Below are positions 14,583 through 21,791 of a DNA stretch of 28,312 nt, piece after piece. Each line of letters opens with the position of its first letter. The first letter of the stretch is position 1. Below the pieces are notes generated by a model that saw nothing but the letters and a program-made list of their open reading frames with translations, ran no database searches and was not told the origin of the DNA. A program made the position numbers and the translations under genes. The stretch is from a virus, in IMG/VR virus record IMGVR_UViG_3300037010_004498, positions 1-28,312 of that record; one strand, written 5' to 3'.

Positions 14583-15434
14583 TTACGCCGCGACGCGATG
14601 GCCAGCGGTGGCGCCGAGGTAGGCGGAGCCGGGGATCATCACCCCAGGCTTCATCACCAAGAGCGAGCTCTGGCAGCGGCAGTGCGCGTGGACGGAACCA
14701 GGGAGTAAGCCGCCATTGAACTTGAGGCCGACGACAGCCCAGCGGCCGTTCATCCCGGCGCACACGGCGCACACCTTCCTGTCGAGCGTCGCGTCCCAGA
14801 CCTTGACCAGCAGGACCAGCCATTTGGCGTCGGCGTGCTGCTCGGCGATCTGGTCGGCGCGCGCGGCGTGCTCCTCGGAGTAGGCCTGCGGCACCTCCGT
14901 CGCGGCGAGGCGGCGGAGGCGGTGATCTTGTTGCGCGGTCGCCGTGCCGAGCGCCGTGGCCAGCGAGGGGCGCTCGGTTGAGCTGGCCCACTTGCTGAGC
15001 GCGGCTGCTACGCCTGCGCGCCAGGCAGCCACGTAGCTGTCGGCGGCCGCTGCAGCACGGTGCTCGTCGTCAGCGCGGTCGGCGGGGCCGGGCGTGGCGA
15101 TAGCGACCTTGAGCGTCTGAGCGGCCGCGGCGAGCTCGGCGGTGAGCTGCTTGCCAGCGTCAGCGCGCGCGCCGTGGCGGCCGGCGAGGATGACGCGGGC
15201 CACGTCGGCGCGCAGCCGCTCGCTCGCGGAGCGAAGAGCCATGAGGGCGCGGAGGCGGGCCCGCTGTGGGTCCTGCTCGTGTTGTGCGGCCTGGACGACG
15301 TCGTCGAGCGCACGCTGCGCGGCGGCCTGGAGGTCGCCGAGCGCCATGGCCTCGGTCGCCAGCATCGCCCGTTGGCCTTGGCGCGCGAGGCGGCGCTGGG
15401 CGGGCGAGGGGGTGAGGCGAAGGGGCGGAGTCAC
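14583..15434 (-). CDS. Minor head/head morphogenesis protein, SPP1 gp7 / Mu F-type, 283 aa
   Basis: GTG at 15434 overlaps the previous stop (GTGA). Residues 1-175 are helical and Ala/Arg-rich. The C-terminal part carries the signature of this family: ATEVPQAYSEEHAARA (about 178-193), KVWDATLDRKVCAVCAGMNG (211-230), then a W-x-V-V-G segment and PGSVHAHCRCQSSLL. The C222-x2-C225 pair with H249, H251, C252 and C254 is a probable zinc site. Proteins of this type enter the procapsid with the portal and aid DNA packaging or ejection. Its place right after portal and the HExxH gene is standard. Confidence 0.85.
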   Translation of the reverse strand: MTPPLRLTPSPAQRRLARQGQRAMLATEAMALGDLQAAAQRALDDVVQAAQHEQDPQRARLRALMALRSASERLRADVARVILAGRHGARADAGKQLTAELAAAAQTLKVAIATPGPADRADDEHRAAAAADSYVAAWRAGVAAALSKWASSTERPSLATALGTATAQQDHRLRRLAATEVPQAYSEEHAARADQIAEQHADAKWLVLLVKVWDATLDRKVCAVCAGMNGRWAVVGLKFNGGLLPGSVHAHCRCQSSLLVMKPGVMIPGSAYLGATAGHRVAA

Positions 15435-15814
15435 GTCAGCGGGGCGTACTTCGCGGCGTATAGCGCCTTCGCGTACGCCTCCACGATCTGCTCCTCGTGC
15501 ACGTTGCTTGGCGCGTCGGCTGCGATGTTGAGGCGCGCCATCTGGACGTGCCCCATCTCGTGCAAGAACACCTGTTCGACGGGGCGTTTGAACGAGCTAT
15601 CCGGCCAGCTCGCCGGCTCGTGGATCTGGATCAGCGCCCGCTTGCTCTTGAGCCACACCGTGCACAGCCCAGCGCTATCGAGCCAGGGCACGTACCTGAC
15701 GATGATTTCCCAGTCGCCGAGCTTCATCCGCGGCTGCCACTCCGTGAGAAGCGCGTCGAGGTCGGGGCGATCGGGCTGCGTGGCCGGGGCGGTGCGGATC
15801 TTCTTGGCGGTCAT
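15431..15814 (-). CDS. Small zincin-like metallopeptidase (HExxH) protein, 127 aa
   Basis: ATG 15814 overlaps the portal stop (ATGA). The protein has a beta-strand N-terminal half (DWEIIVRYVPWLDSAGLCTV, with IQIHEP) and a helix with HEMGH at residues 85-89. A downstream helix containing EEQIVEAYA (107-115) could give a third metal ligand or the gluzincin Glu. This is the minimal layout of small zincin-fold phage and bacterial proteins. Whether it is active, and on what, is unknown. Its place between portal and minor head protein suggests head maturation, but the fold is also found in non-maturation proteins. Confidence 0.7.
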   Translation of the reverse strand: MTAKKIRTAPATQPDRPDLDALLTEWQPRMKLGDWEIIVRYVPWLDSAGLCTVWLKSKRALIQIHEPASWPDSSFKRPVEQVFLHEMGHVQMARLNIAADAPSNVHEEQIVEAYAKALYAAKYAPLT

Positions 15815-17538
15815 GTCGGCTCCTTGGTGGCCACGTCGGTGGGCTCGCGCTGGCTGCCCGGCGGCTCGTCGACGTTGTCCTCGTCAGGTACCGTCGGCAG
15901 CTTGCCGTCGTCCTCGTCGGGGATGGCCGCGGCGATCTCCTTGCTCACCTGCGCGCGCGTCGCCGGGTCCATGCCCGGCTGCAGCTTGAGCGCGAGCGAG
16001 ATGGTCTGTTCGACGCGCCACGTCCGCGAGGGGATCTCGATGGCGCTGAGCTGCAACGCCTCCTCGATCAGCGCCGCGCGGTCCACGTCGCCCTCGAAGG
16101 CGTCGAGGCCGTGCACCGTCCAGGCGACGTCCTCGTTGCGGGCGCCGGCGATCACCTCGTAGATGCGCCGGGCGCCGTCGCGAAAGATGGCGCCAAGGGC
16201 CATGAGGACCGTGGTGAAGTCGGCGCGGTCGATCGCCTTGCTGGCCCCGCTGCGCCCGACGGCGTTCGCGGTGCTGGAGATGCTGGCGGCCATGCGGCCC
16301 GACACGCGGTGGATCTCGTCCACCAAGCCCTCGAGCTGCTTGTCGACGATCGTGAAGGCCTCGGTGGGTGGGGCTGCGAAGTCGAGCGTGTCCTTGTCGC
16401 CGAGGACGACGTAGCCCTGCGCGGTGTAGCGCGCGACGGGGTCATCGCCGCGGCTCGGGTCCTGCGCGCGCTCGGCGGGCATCGCCTCGTGGACGCCGCC
16501 GATCTCGGGGCCCAGCTTAACGACCGGAATGACCAGCAAGCTGCGCTGTTGCGCGGCCAGCAGGGCACTTCGGCGCTGCCAGTGCTCCTTGTTGAGCGGC
16601 CCGATGACGTTGCCGAGCCAGAGGGCGTCGGGGATGGTGATCTCGACGATCGGGATCTCGCAGAACCTTGTGGCGCCCTCGTCGACCTTGGCGACCGGGT
16701 CCTCGTCGCGGAGCGGCTTGCCGTCGACCTGCGGCGGCGTGCGGTAGACCGCCCACCGGACGACACCGTCGTCGCCGCGCGACCAGATCTTGAACTCCTC
16801 GACCGGCGCCGGTCTGCTCTCCGTCGGCGAAGGACGACGAGCGACGATACGGCGAAGGACCGCCCACGCGAACCGGCCCACCTCGAACTCGACCGAGCCA
16901 CCGCCGTCGAGCTCCACGCGGCGGCGGACCACCTCGTCGTGCTCCCAGTCGATGAGCTCTTCGGGCTCGAGGAGGAAGGCGTAGGGCCTGGCCAAGCCGA
17001 GCCGGTCGCTGTCCGCCTTGGTGACGACGTCGAAACCGGCGGGGGCCGCGGGGAAGTCGATGCCGACGAGGGCCTTGCCCTTCACCAGCCCAGAATTGGC
17101 GACGCGCCGCAGAAGCTCGACGAACGAGCCGCCGCGGAGGTCCGCGTTGCGGGCGAAGTCCTCGTAGACGCCGGGGTCGGGGAGCTCGCCGGGCGTGTTC
17201 GGATCGTCAGCGTCGCCGGCGGGCGTGATGCTCACCGGCTGCGCGAACAGCGAGGCGCTGTAGACGCCCGCGATCTGGCCGAAGTAGCCGATGTACGCCG
17301 CGAGGCTGAGGCGTTCTTTGTGGCGCGCCTGGCTCTCGCCGACGGCCTTGGGGAGGAACTGCGCGGCGGCCGCCTGAATGGCGTAGCCCCCGCGGTGGAG
17401 GAGGTCGAGCTCGCGCCAGAGCGCCGGGGTATACCCGCGCTCGTTGGCGCCCGCGGGGTGTTCGGCGCTGAGCAGGCCGTAAGGCAGCGACGCCGGGAGG
17501 CCGGAGGAGGGCGTGGCGTCGGAGGTGGACGTGTTCAT
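15811..17538 (-). CDS. Portal protein, DUF4055-like, 575 aa
   Basis: Start ATG 17538 overlaps the terminase stop (ATGA); the frame open upstream is inside the terminase gene. Residues 50-110 follow the DUF4055 portal pattern: QFLPKAVGESQARHKERL followed by YFGQIAGVYSASLFAQPVS. Later segments fit a portal: EFVELLRRVANSGLVKGKAL, DFPAAPAGF, RPYAFLLEPEELIDWEHDEV and a long helix around KEHWQRRSALLAAQQRSLLV. The C-terminus is acidic. Portals are dodecamers at one capsid vertex through which DNA enters. The 575-residue length fits this family, and the gene lies next to the terminase as expected. Confidence 0.85.
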   Translation of the reverse strand: MNTSTSDATPSSGLPASLPYGLLSAEHPAGANERGYTPALWRELDLLHRGGYAIQAAAAQFLPKAVGESQARHKERLSLAAYIGYFGQIAGVYSASLFAQPVSITPAGDADDPNTPGELPDPGVYEDFARNADLRGGSFVELLRRVANSGLVKGKALVGIDFPAAPAGFDVVTKADSDRLGLARPYAFLLEPEELIDWEHDEVVRRRVELDGGGSVEFEVGRFAWAVLRRIVARRPSPTESRPAPVEEFKIWSRGDDGVVRWAVYRTPPQVDGKPLRDEDPVAKVDEGATRFCEIPIVEITIPDALWLGNVIGPLNKEHWQRRSALLAAQQRSLLVIPVVKLGPEIGGVHEAMPAERAQDPSRGDDPVARYTAQGYVVLGDKDTLDFAAPPTEAFTIVDKQLEGLVDEIHRVSGRMAASISSTANAVGRSGASKAIDRADFTTVLMALGAIFRDGARRIYEVIAGARNEDVAWTVHGLDAFEGDVDRAALIEEALQLSAIEIPSRTWRVEQTISLALKLQPGMDPATRAQVSKEIAAAIPDEDDGKLPTVPDEDNVDEPPGSQREPTDVATKEPT

Positions 17539-18983
17539 GCGGGCGGGAGGACGCGCGAGCGATAGACGGCGGGCTGCGCCTTCCCGAACCTGTTGAAGAT
17601 CGGGTAGCGCACGCTGTCCATCGCGTGATTGTTCTTGTCGACGATGTCGTCGAGGAAGCGGTCCGTGTCGTTCGGGTCGCGCCTCCTGCGGTAGTTCACG
17701 AACTCCCAGCGCGTCTTCGCGCATGAGGGGTCGATGTAGAGCCGGGCGATCTGGCGCTCGTCGCTGTCGTCGCGCGGGTCCTCGTTCGGCACCTTGCGGA
17801 TCGCGAGGAGCTCGCACACCGCTGAGACGCCGTCTTCGATGGCGTTGTCGACGTCCGACCAGGCGACGCCAGCCCCGCGAGCTATCGCGGTGAGGCGGGC
17901 CGGCTGCGAGGGGTCGCCGTACCAGCGTTGCAGCGCGGAGCTGTATTTGGCGCGGAGGCGCTTGGCCTGCGCGACCCACCAGCTCTCGAGTTGGTGCGAC
18001 TCGTAGACCTCCTCGAGGAGGTAGACGGTGGCGTCGGCGCCGGCTCCGGCGACGCCCATCACGAGCATCACGCCGGCGTCCTCCCAGCCGTGGTCCACGC
18101 CGAAGAGGAATTCGTTGAACTTGGTGCCCGGCGGCGCCTTCTTGACGTGGACCTTCTCGCTGTAGGCTGGGTAAACCAGCCCCTCGGCAGAGTCAAAGTT
18201 GCACTCCCACTCACGCTCGTACACGGCGAGCTGGCCGGCGGCGACAAGGCGGGCGCGCTCGCGAGCGACGTGCGCAGCGTCGACGTTCTTGGGGGCGTCG
18301 CGCCAGGTGCTGTGGAAGCTGTACGTGCGGCGCAGCTCGTCGAGCCGGATGTTCTCCGCGGGGTCGAGCGAGAATTCCCCCGACGCGTTCGGCGTGAGCA
18401 GGCGGGCGGCATCGCCGTCGAGCCCGCGCCTGTGCTCGCGATGGAGCAGGCCGTAGCGGCCACGCCGAGGCGTGCCGCCGAGGAGCAGAATCTTGAGCGA
18501 CCAGTTCTCGGAGAACCACGGGCCGACGATGGCGTCGAGGACCGCGGGGTCGATGTCGTCGGCCTCGTCGACGGTGACGATGTCGCAGCGGATGCCGCGA
18601 GCTGCGTTGGCGTGCCGCGCGCCGAACCACTGGATCGTCGAGCCGCCGGGGAAGGCGAACGAGAACGAGGTGTGGTCGACCTTGGCGCCGAGGAAGCGCC
18701 AGGTGGCGTAGGGGCCTTCCAGCTCCTCGAGGACCGCGTTGCGGTGGACGTCTTTGCAGGACTTGAACGTCGGCTGCAGGTGAACGATGCGGACGCCGCG
18801 GATCGAGCCGCCGTCCATCGTCGGTCGCTCTCGACCATCCCAGCGGGCGATCGGGAGGTACCAGCCGGCGTTGCGCTGGAACCAGCTCTTGCCGACGCCG
18901 CGGCCCCACGGAAGCGTGAGGCTACGGCGTGGAACGAGGACTTGGTGCGCCCGTGCCTGGGGAAGGTTGAGGTGGAGATCCAT
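17535..18983 (-). CDS. Terminase large subunit, 482 aa
   Basis: This is the DNA-packaging motor. Visible motifs are Walker A GRGVGKS (27-33), Walker B IVTVDE (135-140), a coupling motif around GGTP (169-172), and an RNase H-like nuclease with D297 (GVDHGWEDAG), D357 (YGDPSQPARL) and the C-terminal acidic motif DIVDKNNHAMDSVRY (D448 and D456). All the main motifs of a TerL are present. Start ATG 18983 lies 62 bases inside the small subunit gene, a longer overlap than elsewhere; no later start keeps Walker A. The stop overlaps the portal start. Substrate is the phage concatemer; it needs the small subunit for DNA recognition. Confidence 0.95.
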   Translation of the reverse strand: MDLHLNLPQARAHQVLVPRRSLTLPWGRGVGKSWFQRNAGWYLPIARWDGRERPTMDGGSIRGVRIVHLQPTFKSCKDVHRNAVLEELEGPYATWRFLGAKVDHTSFSFAFPGGSTIQWFGARHANAARGIRCDIVTVDEADDIDPAVLDAIVGPWFSENWSLKILLLGGTPRRGRYGLLHREHRRGLDGDAARLLTPNASGEFSLDPAENIRLDELRRTYSFHSTWRDAPKNVDAAHVARERARLVAAGQLAVYEREWECNFDSAEGLVYPAYSEKVHVKKAPPGTKFNEFLFGVDHGWEDAGVMLVMGVAGAGADATVYLLEEVYESHQLESWWVAQAKRLRAKYSSALQRWYGDPSQPARLTAIARGAGVAWSDVDNAIEDGVSAVCELLAIRKVPNEDPRDDSDERQIARLYIDPSCAKTRWEFVNYRRRRDPNDTDRFLDDIVDKNNHAMDSVRYPIFNRFGKAQPAVYRSRVLPPA

Positions 18984-19713
18984 CGTGGGCGGGGACGCCC
19001 TCGGGGTAGTGGACGGTGATCTCGCGCTCGTTCGTGGCGAGCGCTGGGCCGCGCACCGGCGCCGGCGCGAACACCGCCATGCTCTTGGCGAGCAGCGCGA
19101 TGCTATTGAGCGCCTTGGGGTCGCCCTCGCGGGTGCGGCCGTCGATGACCTTGGTGCGCGCGAAGTCGAGGCCGAGGCCGAGCGCCTCGTGGAGTGCGGC
19201 CATCACCGTGGCCTGGACGGCGCCGGGGTCGACCTGGCGCTGGACAGCGCGGCTGGCTTCGCAGGCGTCGTGCTCGACGGTGCCGGGGTGGATACCCCAC
19301 AGTTCGGCGAGCTCGCCGCCTGTTTGGCCGCTGACCCACTCGAGGCGGGCCATCAGGTTGATGATGTGGACGACGCGCTGTTCTTTCGTCGGCGCGCCGG
19401 GCGGCAGCTCGCCGATGCGGCGCTTGCGCGGGGGCGGCGTGGACAGCGGGACAGCGTCGTCCTGTCCAAGGACGTCCGGGTCCGTGGACGCGTGGACGCT
19501 GGCTGTTGTCCCGCTGGACGCCTGGACGGTGTCCTTGGCCCCGATGCCGAGGCAGCGGAGCCGGTGCGTGCCGAGGCCGGACCGCGAGAACCCGGTGGGC
19601 CACCGCGCGCAGATGACGTTGAGGCTGTCGCCGCTGGCCAGCGCCGCGTCGATGTCGGCTGCGGCGGTGTGGCGGCCGACGGCGCAGCGGCAGGGACGGG
19701 TGGGGTGCGGCAT
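18922..19713 (-). CDS. Terminase small subunit, 263 aa
   Basis: The gene directly precedes and overlaps the large subunit. The N-terminal 55 residues have Cys-x-Cys (PCRCAVGRHTAAADIDAALA), then ASGDSLNVICARWPTGFSRS and a HRLRCLG end. This is the common phage 'C... ID-x-A-L-x-x-G' helix-turn-helix-like unit with possible metal ligands. A second helix-turn-helix is seen near GELAELWGIHPGTVEHDACE. The middle is Thr/Ser/Pro-rich. Small terminase subunits bind the packaging start site as rings. Start ATG 19713 is just seven bases after a long hairpin, with no clear ribosome site. Confidence 0.8.
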   Translation of the reverse strand: MPHPTRPCRCAVGRHTAAADIDAALASGDSLNVICARWPTGFSRSGLGTHRLRCLGIGAKDTVQASSGTTASVHASTDPDVLGQDDAVPLSTPPPRKRRIGELPPGAPTKEQRVVHIINLMARLEWVSGQTGGELAELWGIHPGTVEHDACEASRAVQRQVDPGAVQATVMAALHEALGLGLDFARTKVIDGRTREGDPKALNSIALLAKSMAVFAPAPVRGPALATNEREITVHYPEGVPAHDGSPPQPSPGTGAPSPRSTP

Positions 19714-19719
19714 GGCGGG

Positions 19720-19761
19720 CGCCTGCGCGCCGGTGGGCCATGACCCACCGGCGCGCAGGCG
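19720..19761 (-). repeat. Perfect 18-bp-stem hairpin before terminase genes
   Basis: Arms cgcctgcgcgccggtggg (19720-19737) and its exact complement (19744-19761) are separated by six bases. It lies between the 71-residue gene (stop at 19771) and the terminase start (19713). No uracil run follows. It may be a terminator or attenuator separating early and late genes, a translation block on the terminase start, or a recognition site for packaging. Confidence 0.7.
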
Positions 19762-19770
19762 GCGAGCGCG

Positions 19771-19986
19771 TCAGCTCGCGGGCTCGATGGTGAGCATGTA
19801 GCTCTTGCCCGGCTCGAACTTGCCGCGGGCGGCGGGATTGGAGATGGTGATCTGGAGCTGGCCGCCGGGGGTGGCGCTCGACCAGCTTTCGTTGCCCAGC
19901 CCCACGGCGGCAGCGAACTCGACTCGATCGGAGCCGCCGTAGTTGGTGACCGAGGTGCACGTGAACTTCGCGATGATCTGGGACAT
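19771..19986 (-). CDS. Small conserved phage protein, 71 aa
   Basis: ATG 19986 gives MSQIIAKFTCTSVTNYGGSD; the longer frame back to 20025 runs into the JAB gene and is rejected. The protein is a small beta domain. Its ending, ITISNPAARGKFEPGKSYML, matches a phage family I recognise by the pattern 'TISNP-A-x-G-x-FEPGK-x-Y'. The family has no established function that I know of. It is likely soluble. Eight bases upstream lies the TAG that I take as the true end of the JAB gene. Confidence 0.8.
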   Translation of the reverse strand: MSQIIAKFTCTSVTNYGGSDRVEFAAAVGLGNESWSSATPGGQLQITISNPAARGKFEPGKSYMLTIEPAS

Positions 19987-19993
19987 GGATGCT

Positions 19994-20411
19994 CTATCCT
20001 CGCGTCCGCTTGCCGGCGACGCCACGGGCCGCGCTCAGCACGGTGAAAATCAGGCCCGCTCAGCGTGTGGGCGCGCATCGTCGCGTGGTCGGTCGGGCTC
20101 GCGATGGGCGGCGATTCGCCCGGGTGGGTGTGCCAGTCGCCGAGATGATGGCGCGCGGGCCAGATCGCGGCGAAGTACTCGGCGAGGCCGTCGGCGCCGA
20201 GGACCAGCGCGCGCGGACCGTGAACGGTGTCCGCGGGCGGGCCGAGGACCTCGGTCACCACAGCGAGCTTGTCGCCGTCGTAGTAGCCGACGAGCGCGCC
20301 ACCTGTCTCCAGGGGATGAGCGGCGGCAGCGAAGATGTGGAGCGCATCGACGGCGGCGGGATCGAGGCGAACGGCGAAGCGGTTGGTGGGCTCGGCGAAG
20401 AGCGCGCTCAC
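19994..20411 (-). CDS. JAB/JAMM (MPN) metallopeptidase-like protein, apparent +1 frameshift near the end
   Basis: GTG 20411 overlaps the preceding stop (GTGA). Residues 1-122 form a JAB domain: E35 (PLETGGALVGY), then DWHTHPGESPPIASPTD with H94, H96 and D108. The spacing after the second His is eight residues rather than the usual seven before Ser. The frame then stays open as Arg/Pro/Ser-rich nonsense through the next two genes. If one T of a TTTT run (20046-20049) is skipped, the protein reads DFTVLSAARGVAGKRTRG and stops at TAG 19994-19996, eight bases before the next ATG. The total span is not a multiple of three. JAB domains cleave isopeptide or C-terminal bonds; here the substrate is unknown. 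Confidence 0.75.
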
Positions 20412-20842
20412 GCCTGGGCCCCCTGCAGCTCGGCGCGCCGCAGCTTGCGCAGCTCGGGGGCGTTGAGGTGGCGTCCGCCAGGGATCGCCCTGCGGCTGCG
20501 CGCCACGTGTGCCACGGCCACGTTCTTCGCGGCCCGCGACTCGCCTTCCCACTCGACCGTCATGCCGACGGCCCGCAGGCTGGCGACCCAGGTCCGCGTC
20601 GAGCCGTCCGCGTCGGGGCCGGCGGGCACGTGGACCGGCGGGGCGACGTAGTCGTTGCCCCGGGCGTAGCGCAGGCCGGGCGCCTGCTCGAAGGCCACGA
20701 AGGCCTCCTTGGCCACCGCGAGCCACGTGGCGCGGACGACCGGGCCGGCGTCGCGCCAGCTCACGGTGGGGCTGGACGCGGCGTAGAGGCGGCGCGCGAG
20801 CGCGGACTCCTGCTCGGCGACGGTGGGCGGGGCGGGGGGCAT
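20408..20842 (-). CDS. Hypothetical protein with a Trp-rich helical pattern, 144 aa
   Basis: Start ATG 20842 lies five bases after the RyR-gene stop. The first half is helical with VSWRDAGPVVRATWLAVAKE, a pattern ('W... W-x-x-V/A') seen in small phage proteins of unknown function. A conserved-looking charged section (YARGNDYVAPPVHVPAG) follows, and the C-terminus is basic (HVARSRRAIPGGRHLNA). It overlaps the JAB start and may share its role. DNA or RNA contact is possible from the basic end (inference). Confidence 0.65.
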   Translation of the reverse strand: MPPAPPTVAEQESALARRLYAASSPTVSWRDAGPVVRATWLAVAKEAFVAFEQAPGLRYARGNDYVAPPVHVPAGPDADGSTRTWVASLRAVGMTVEWEGESRAAKNVAVAHVARSRRAIPGGRHLNAPELRKLRRAELQGAQA

Positions 20843-20847
20843 GGAGA

Positions 20848-21201
20848 TCAGGACAGCGCGGCGGCCATGGCGCGAACGGTCGCGAGGAAGAGCGTGTCCT
20901 TCGCGCGCTGCGCCGTCGGCAGCTCGGCGTAGGGCACGAGGCAGGGGTGCGTCTTCACCTCGGGGGCCTTCACGGCGCCGAACGTCCAGCCGGCGGCGAT
21001 CTTCTCCGTCGTCCAGCTCGTGTGGCTCTGCTCAGGCGTGTTGCCGGCGAGAGCGCCGCGGACGCCGTTGCGCAGGCTCGCGCGGTGCTCGGGAGCGGCG
21101 ATGTCCCACGCGGGCTCGACGTACTGGCCGCGAGCGGCGCAGTAGACGCGGTTGATCTCGTGGGCGGCCTCGGCGCAGGCGTCGATGATGGCAGGGGTCA
21201 T
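20848..21201 (-). CDS. RyR-domain protein, 117 aa
   Basis: The product matches the RyR repeat almost end to end: MTPAIIDACAEAAHEINRVY, then WDIAAPEHRASLRNGV, HTSWTTEKIAAGWTFGAVKA, and the signature ending HPCLVPYAELPTAQRAKDTL. RyR domains occur in ryanodine receptors and as single-domain proteins in bacteria and phages. In prokaryotes they are suspected to bind small nucleotide-like ligands, a proposal rather than established fact here. The start at ATG 21201 begins exactly at the domain; a longer frame to 21306 has no support. Neighbours are the 105-residue gene and a Trp-pattern gene. Confidence 0.9.
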   Translation of the reverse strand: MTPAIIDACAEAAHEINRVYCAARGQYVEPAWDIAAPEHRASLRNGVRGALAGNTPEQSHTSWTTEKIAAGWTFGAVKAPEVKTHPCLVPYAELPTAQRAKDTLFLATVRAMAAALS

Positions 21202-21208
21202 GGGGGAA

Positions 21209-21526
21209 TCAGGCTGCGCGCCGGACGAACGTGCTCTCTCGGACGTAGCGCGCGAGGGGCAGCCAGCCGTGGGTCGCTTCTTTCTCGGGCACGAGGTCAA
21301 AGCCACCGCCGGGCAGCGGCGTCGCCTTGGCGATGCGGGCCTCGCCGCGGTGGATGTCGCGGATCACGCTGTGATTGCCGCTAGCGTCGCGCCGGATGTC
21401 GCCGATTTGGTGTGCGCGAGGCATGGTGATGTCCTTGTGCGCCTTGTCGGCGCTGACGAGCGTGCCGTCGTGCGCGAGCTTGACCCGCTTCGCTCCGCAC
21501 GCGGAGTCCGGACGCCGAGACGGCAT
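21209..21526 (-). CDS. Hypothetical protein, 105 aa (71 aa if the later start is used)
   Basis: Two starts are possible. ATG 21424 has AAGGA seven bases upstream and gives MPRAHQIGDIRRDASGNHSV. The 22 codons just before it (from AKRVKLAHDG to SADKAHKDIT) all end in G or C, as coding sequence does here, so I prefer ATG 21526. The protein contains DGTLVSADKA, GNHSVIRDIHRGEARIAKAT and GGFDLVPEKEATHGW, with no known motif. The end is ARYVRESTFVRRAA. It lies before the RyR gene, so they may be expressed together. Start choice is the main uncertainty. Confidence 0.6.
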   Translation of the reverse strand: MPSRRPDSACGAKRVKLAHDGTLVSADKAHKDITMPRAHQIGDIRRDASGNHSVIRDIHRGEARIAKATPLPGGGFDLVPEKEATHGWLPLARYVRESTFVRRAA

Positions 21527-21719
21527 CGCCCGATGAGAGAAAACCGCCTGAGCGCCTCGATCAAAGGCGCTCTTCGTGCCGCGCGATGGCGGATGGGCCG
21601 GACGGTCGGCCCCGGGGTGACCGGCCGCGGGGGATGCGCGGGCCCGTCGTGCGCGGTGCCTCGGATGGGAGGCGATGCGCAGCGTAGTAAGAATGCCCGA
21701 TTCTCCGCGAAGTGACGGC
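21527..21719 (-). promoter_or_regulatory. 193-base gap with dyad and hairpin
   Basis: This gap between the HTH gene and the 105-residue gene holds the hairpin 21550-21572 and a dyad agaat-gcccg-attct at 21690-21704, which could be an operator. I find no convincing -35/-10 pair on the minus strand. Together they suggest that a new transcript may start or be adjusted here. Confidence 0.35.
21550..21572 (-). terminator. Possible terminator hairpin with short T run
   Basis: gagcgcct-cgatcaa-aggcgctc is a perfect 8-bp stem with a 7-base loop. On the minus strand it is followed by AGGCGGTTTTCTCTC, a short pyrimidine/T-rich run. It lies 147 bases after the stop of the HTH gene and 24 bases before the ATG at 21526. 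Intrinsic terminator of moderate quality or 5' leader structure. Confidence 0.45.
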
Positions 21720-21791
21720 CTATTCGACCGCGCAAGATGTGGCTTGATTTCGTGCTGATTTCGCACGCTCGACCAGGCGACGGCCTATTCG
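21714..21791 (-). repeat. 13-bp direct repeat, 65-bp spacing, over the end of the HTH gene
   Basis: gacggcctattcg occurs at 21714-21726 and 21779-21791. The first copy includes the HTH gene's stop codon. Between them, cgaaatca occurs twice on the minus strand at an 11-base interval. The region is AT-richer than its surroundings. Possible operator sites for the encoded DNA-binding protein, or a leftover of duplication. Confidence 0.5.

Noticed and set aside
19353-20726. Single 457-codon minus-strand frame through the JAB, 71-aa and terminase genes
   Set aside because: Only the JAB portion is protein-like. The rest runs out of frame over well-supported genes, which is why a frameshift is proposed instead.
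21424-21766. Extension of the 105-aa gene to a 185-aa protein starting inside the HTH gene
   Set aside because: The added N-terminus is low-complexity (Arg, Pro, His, Ala) and spans the hairpin and dyad of the gap.
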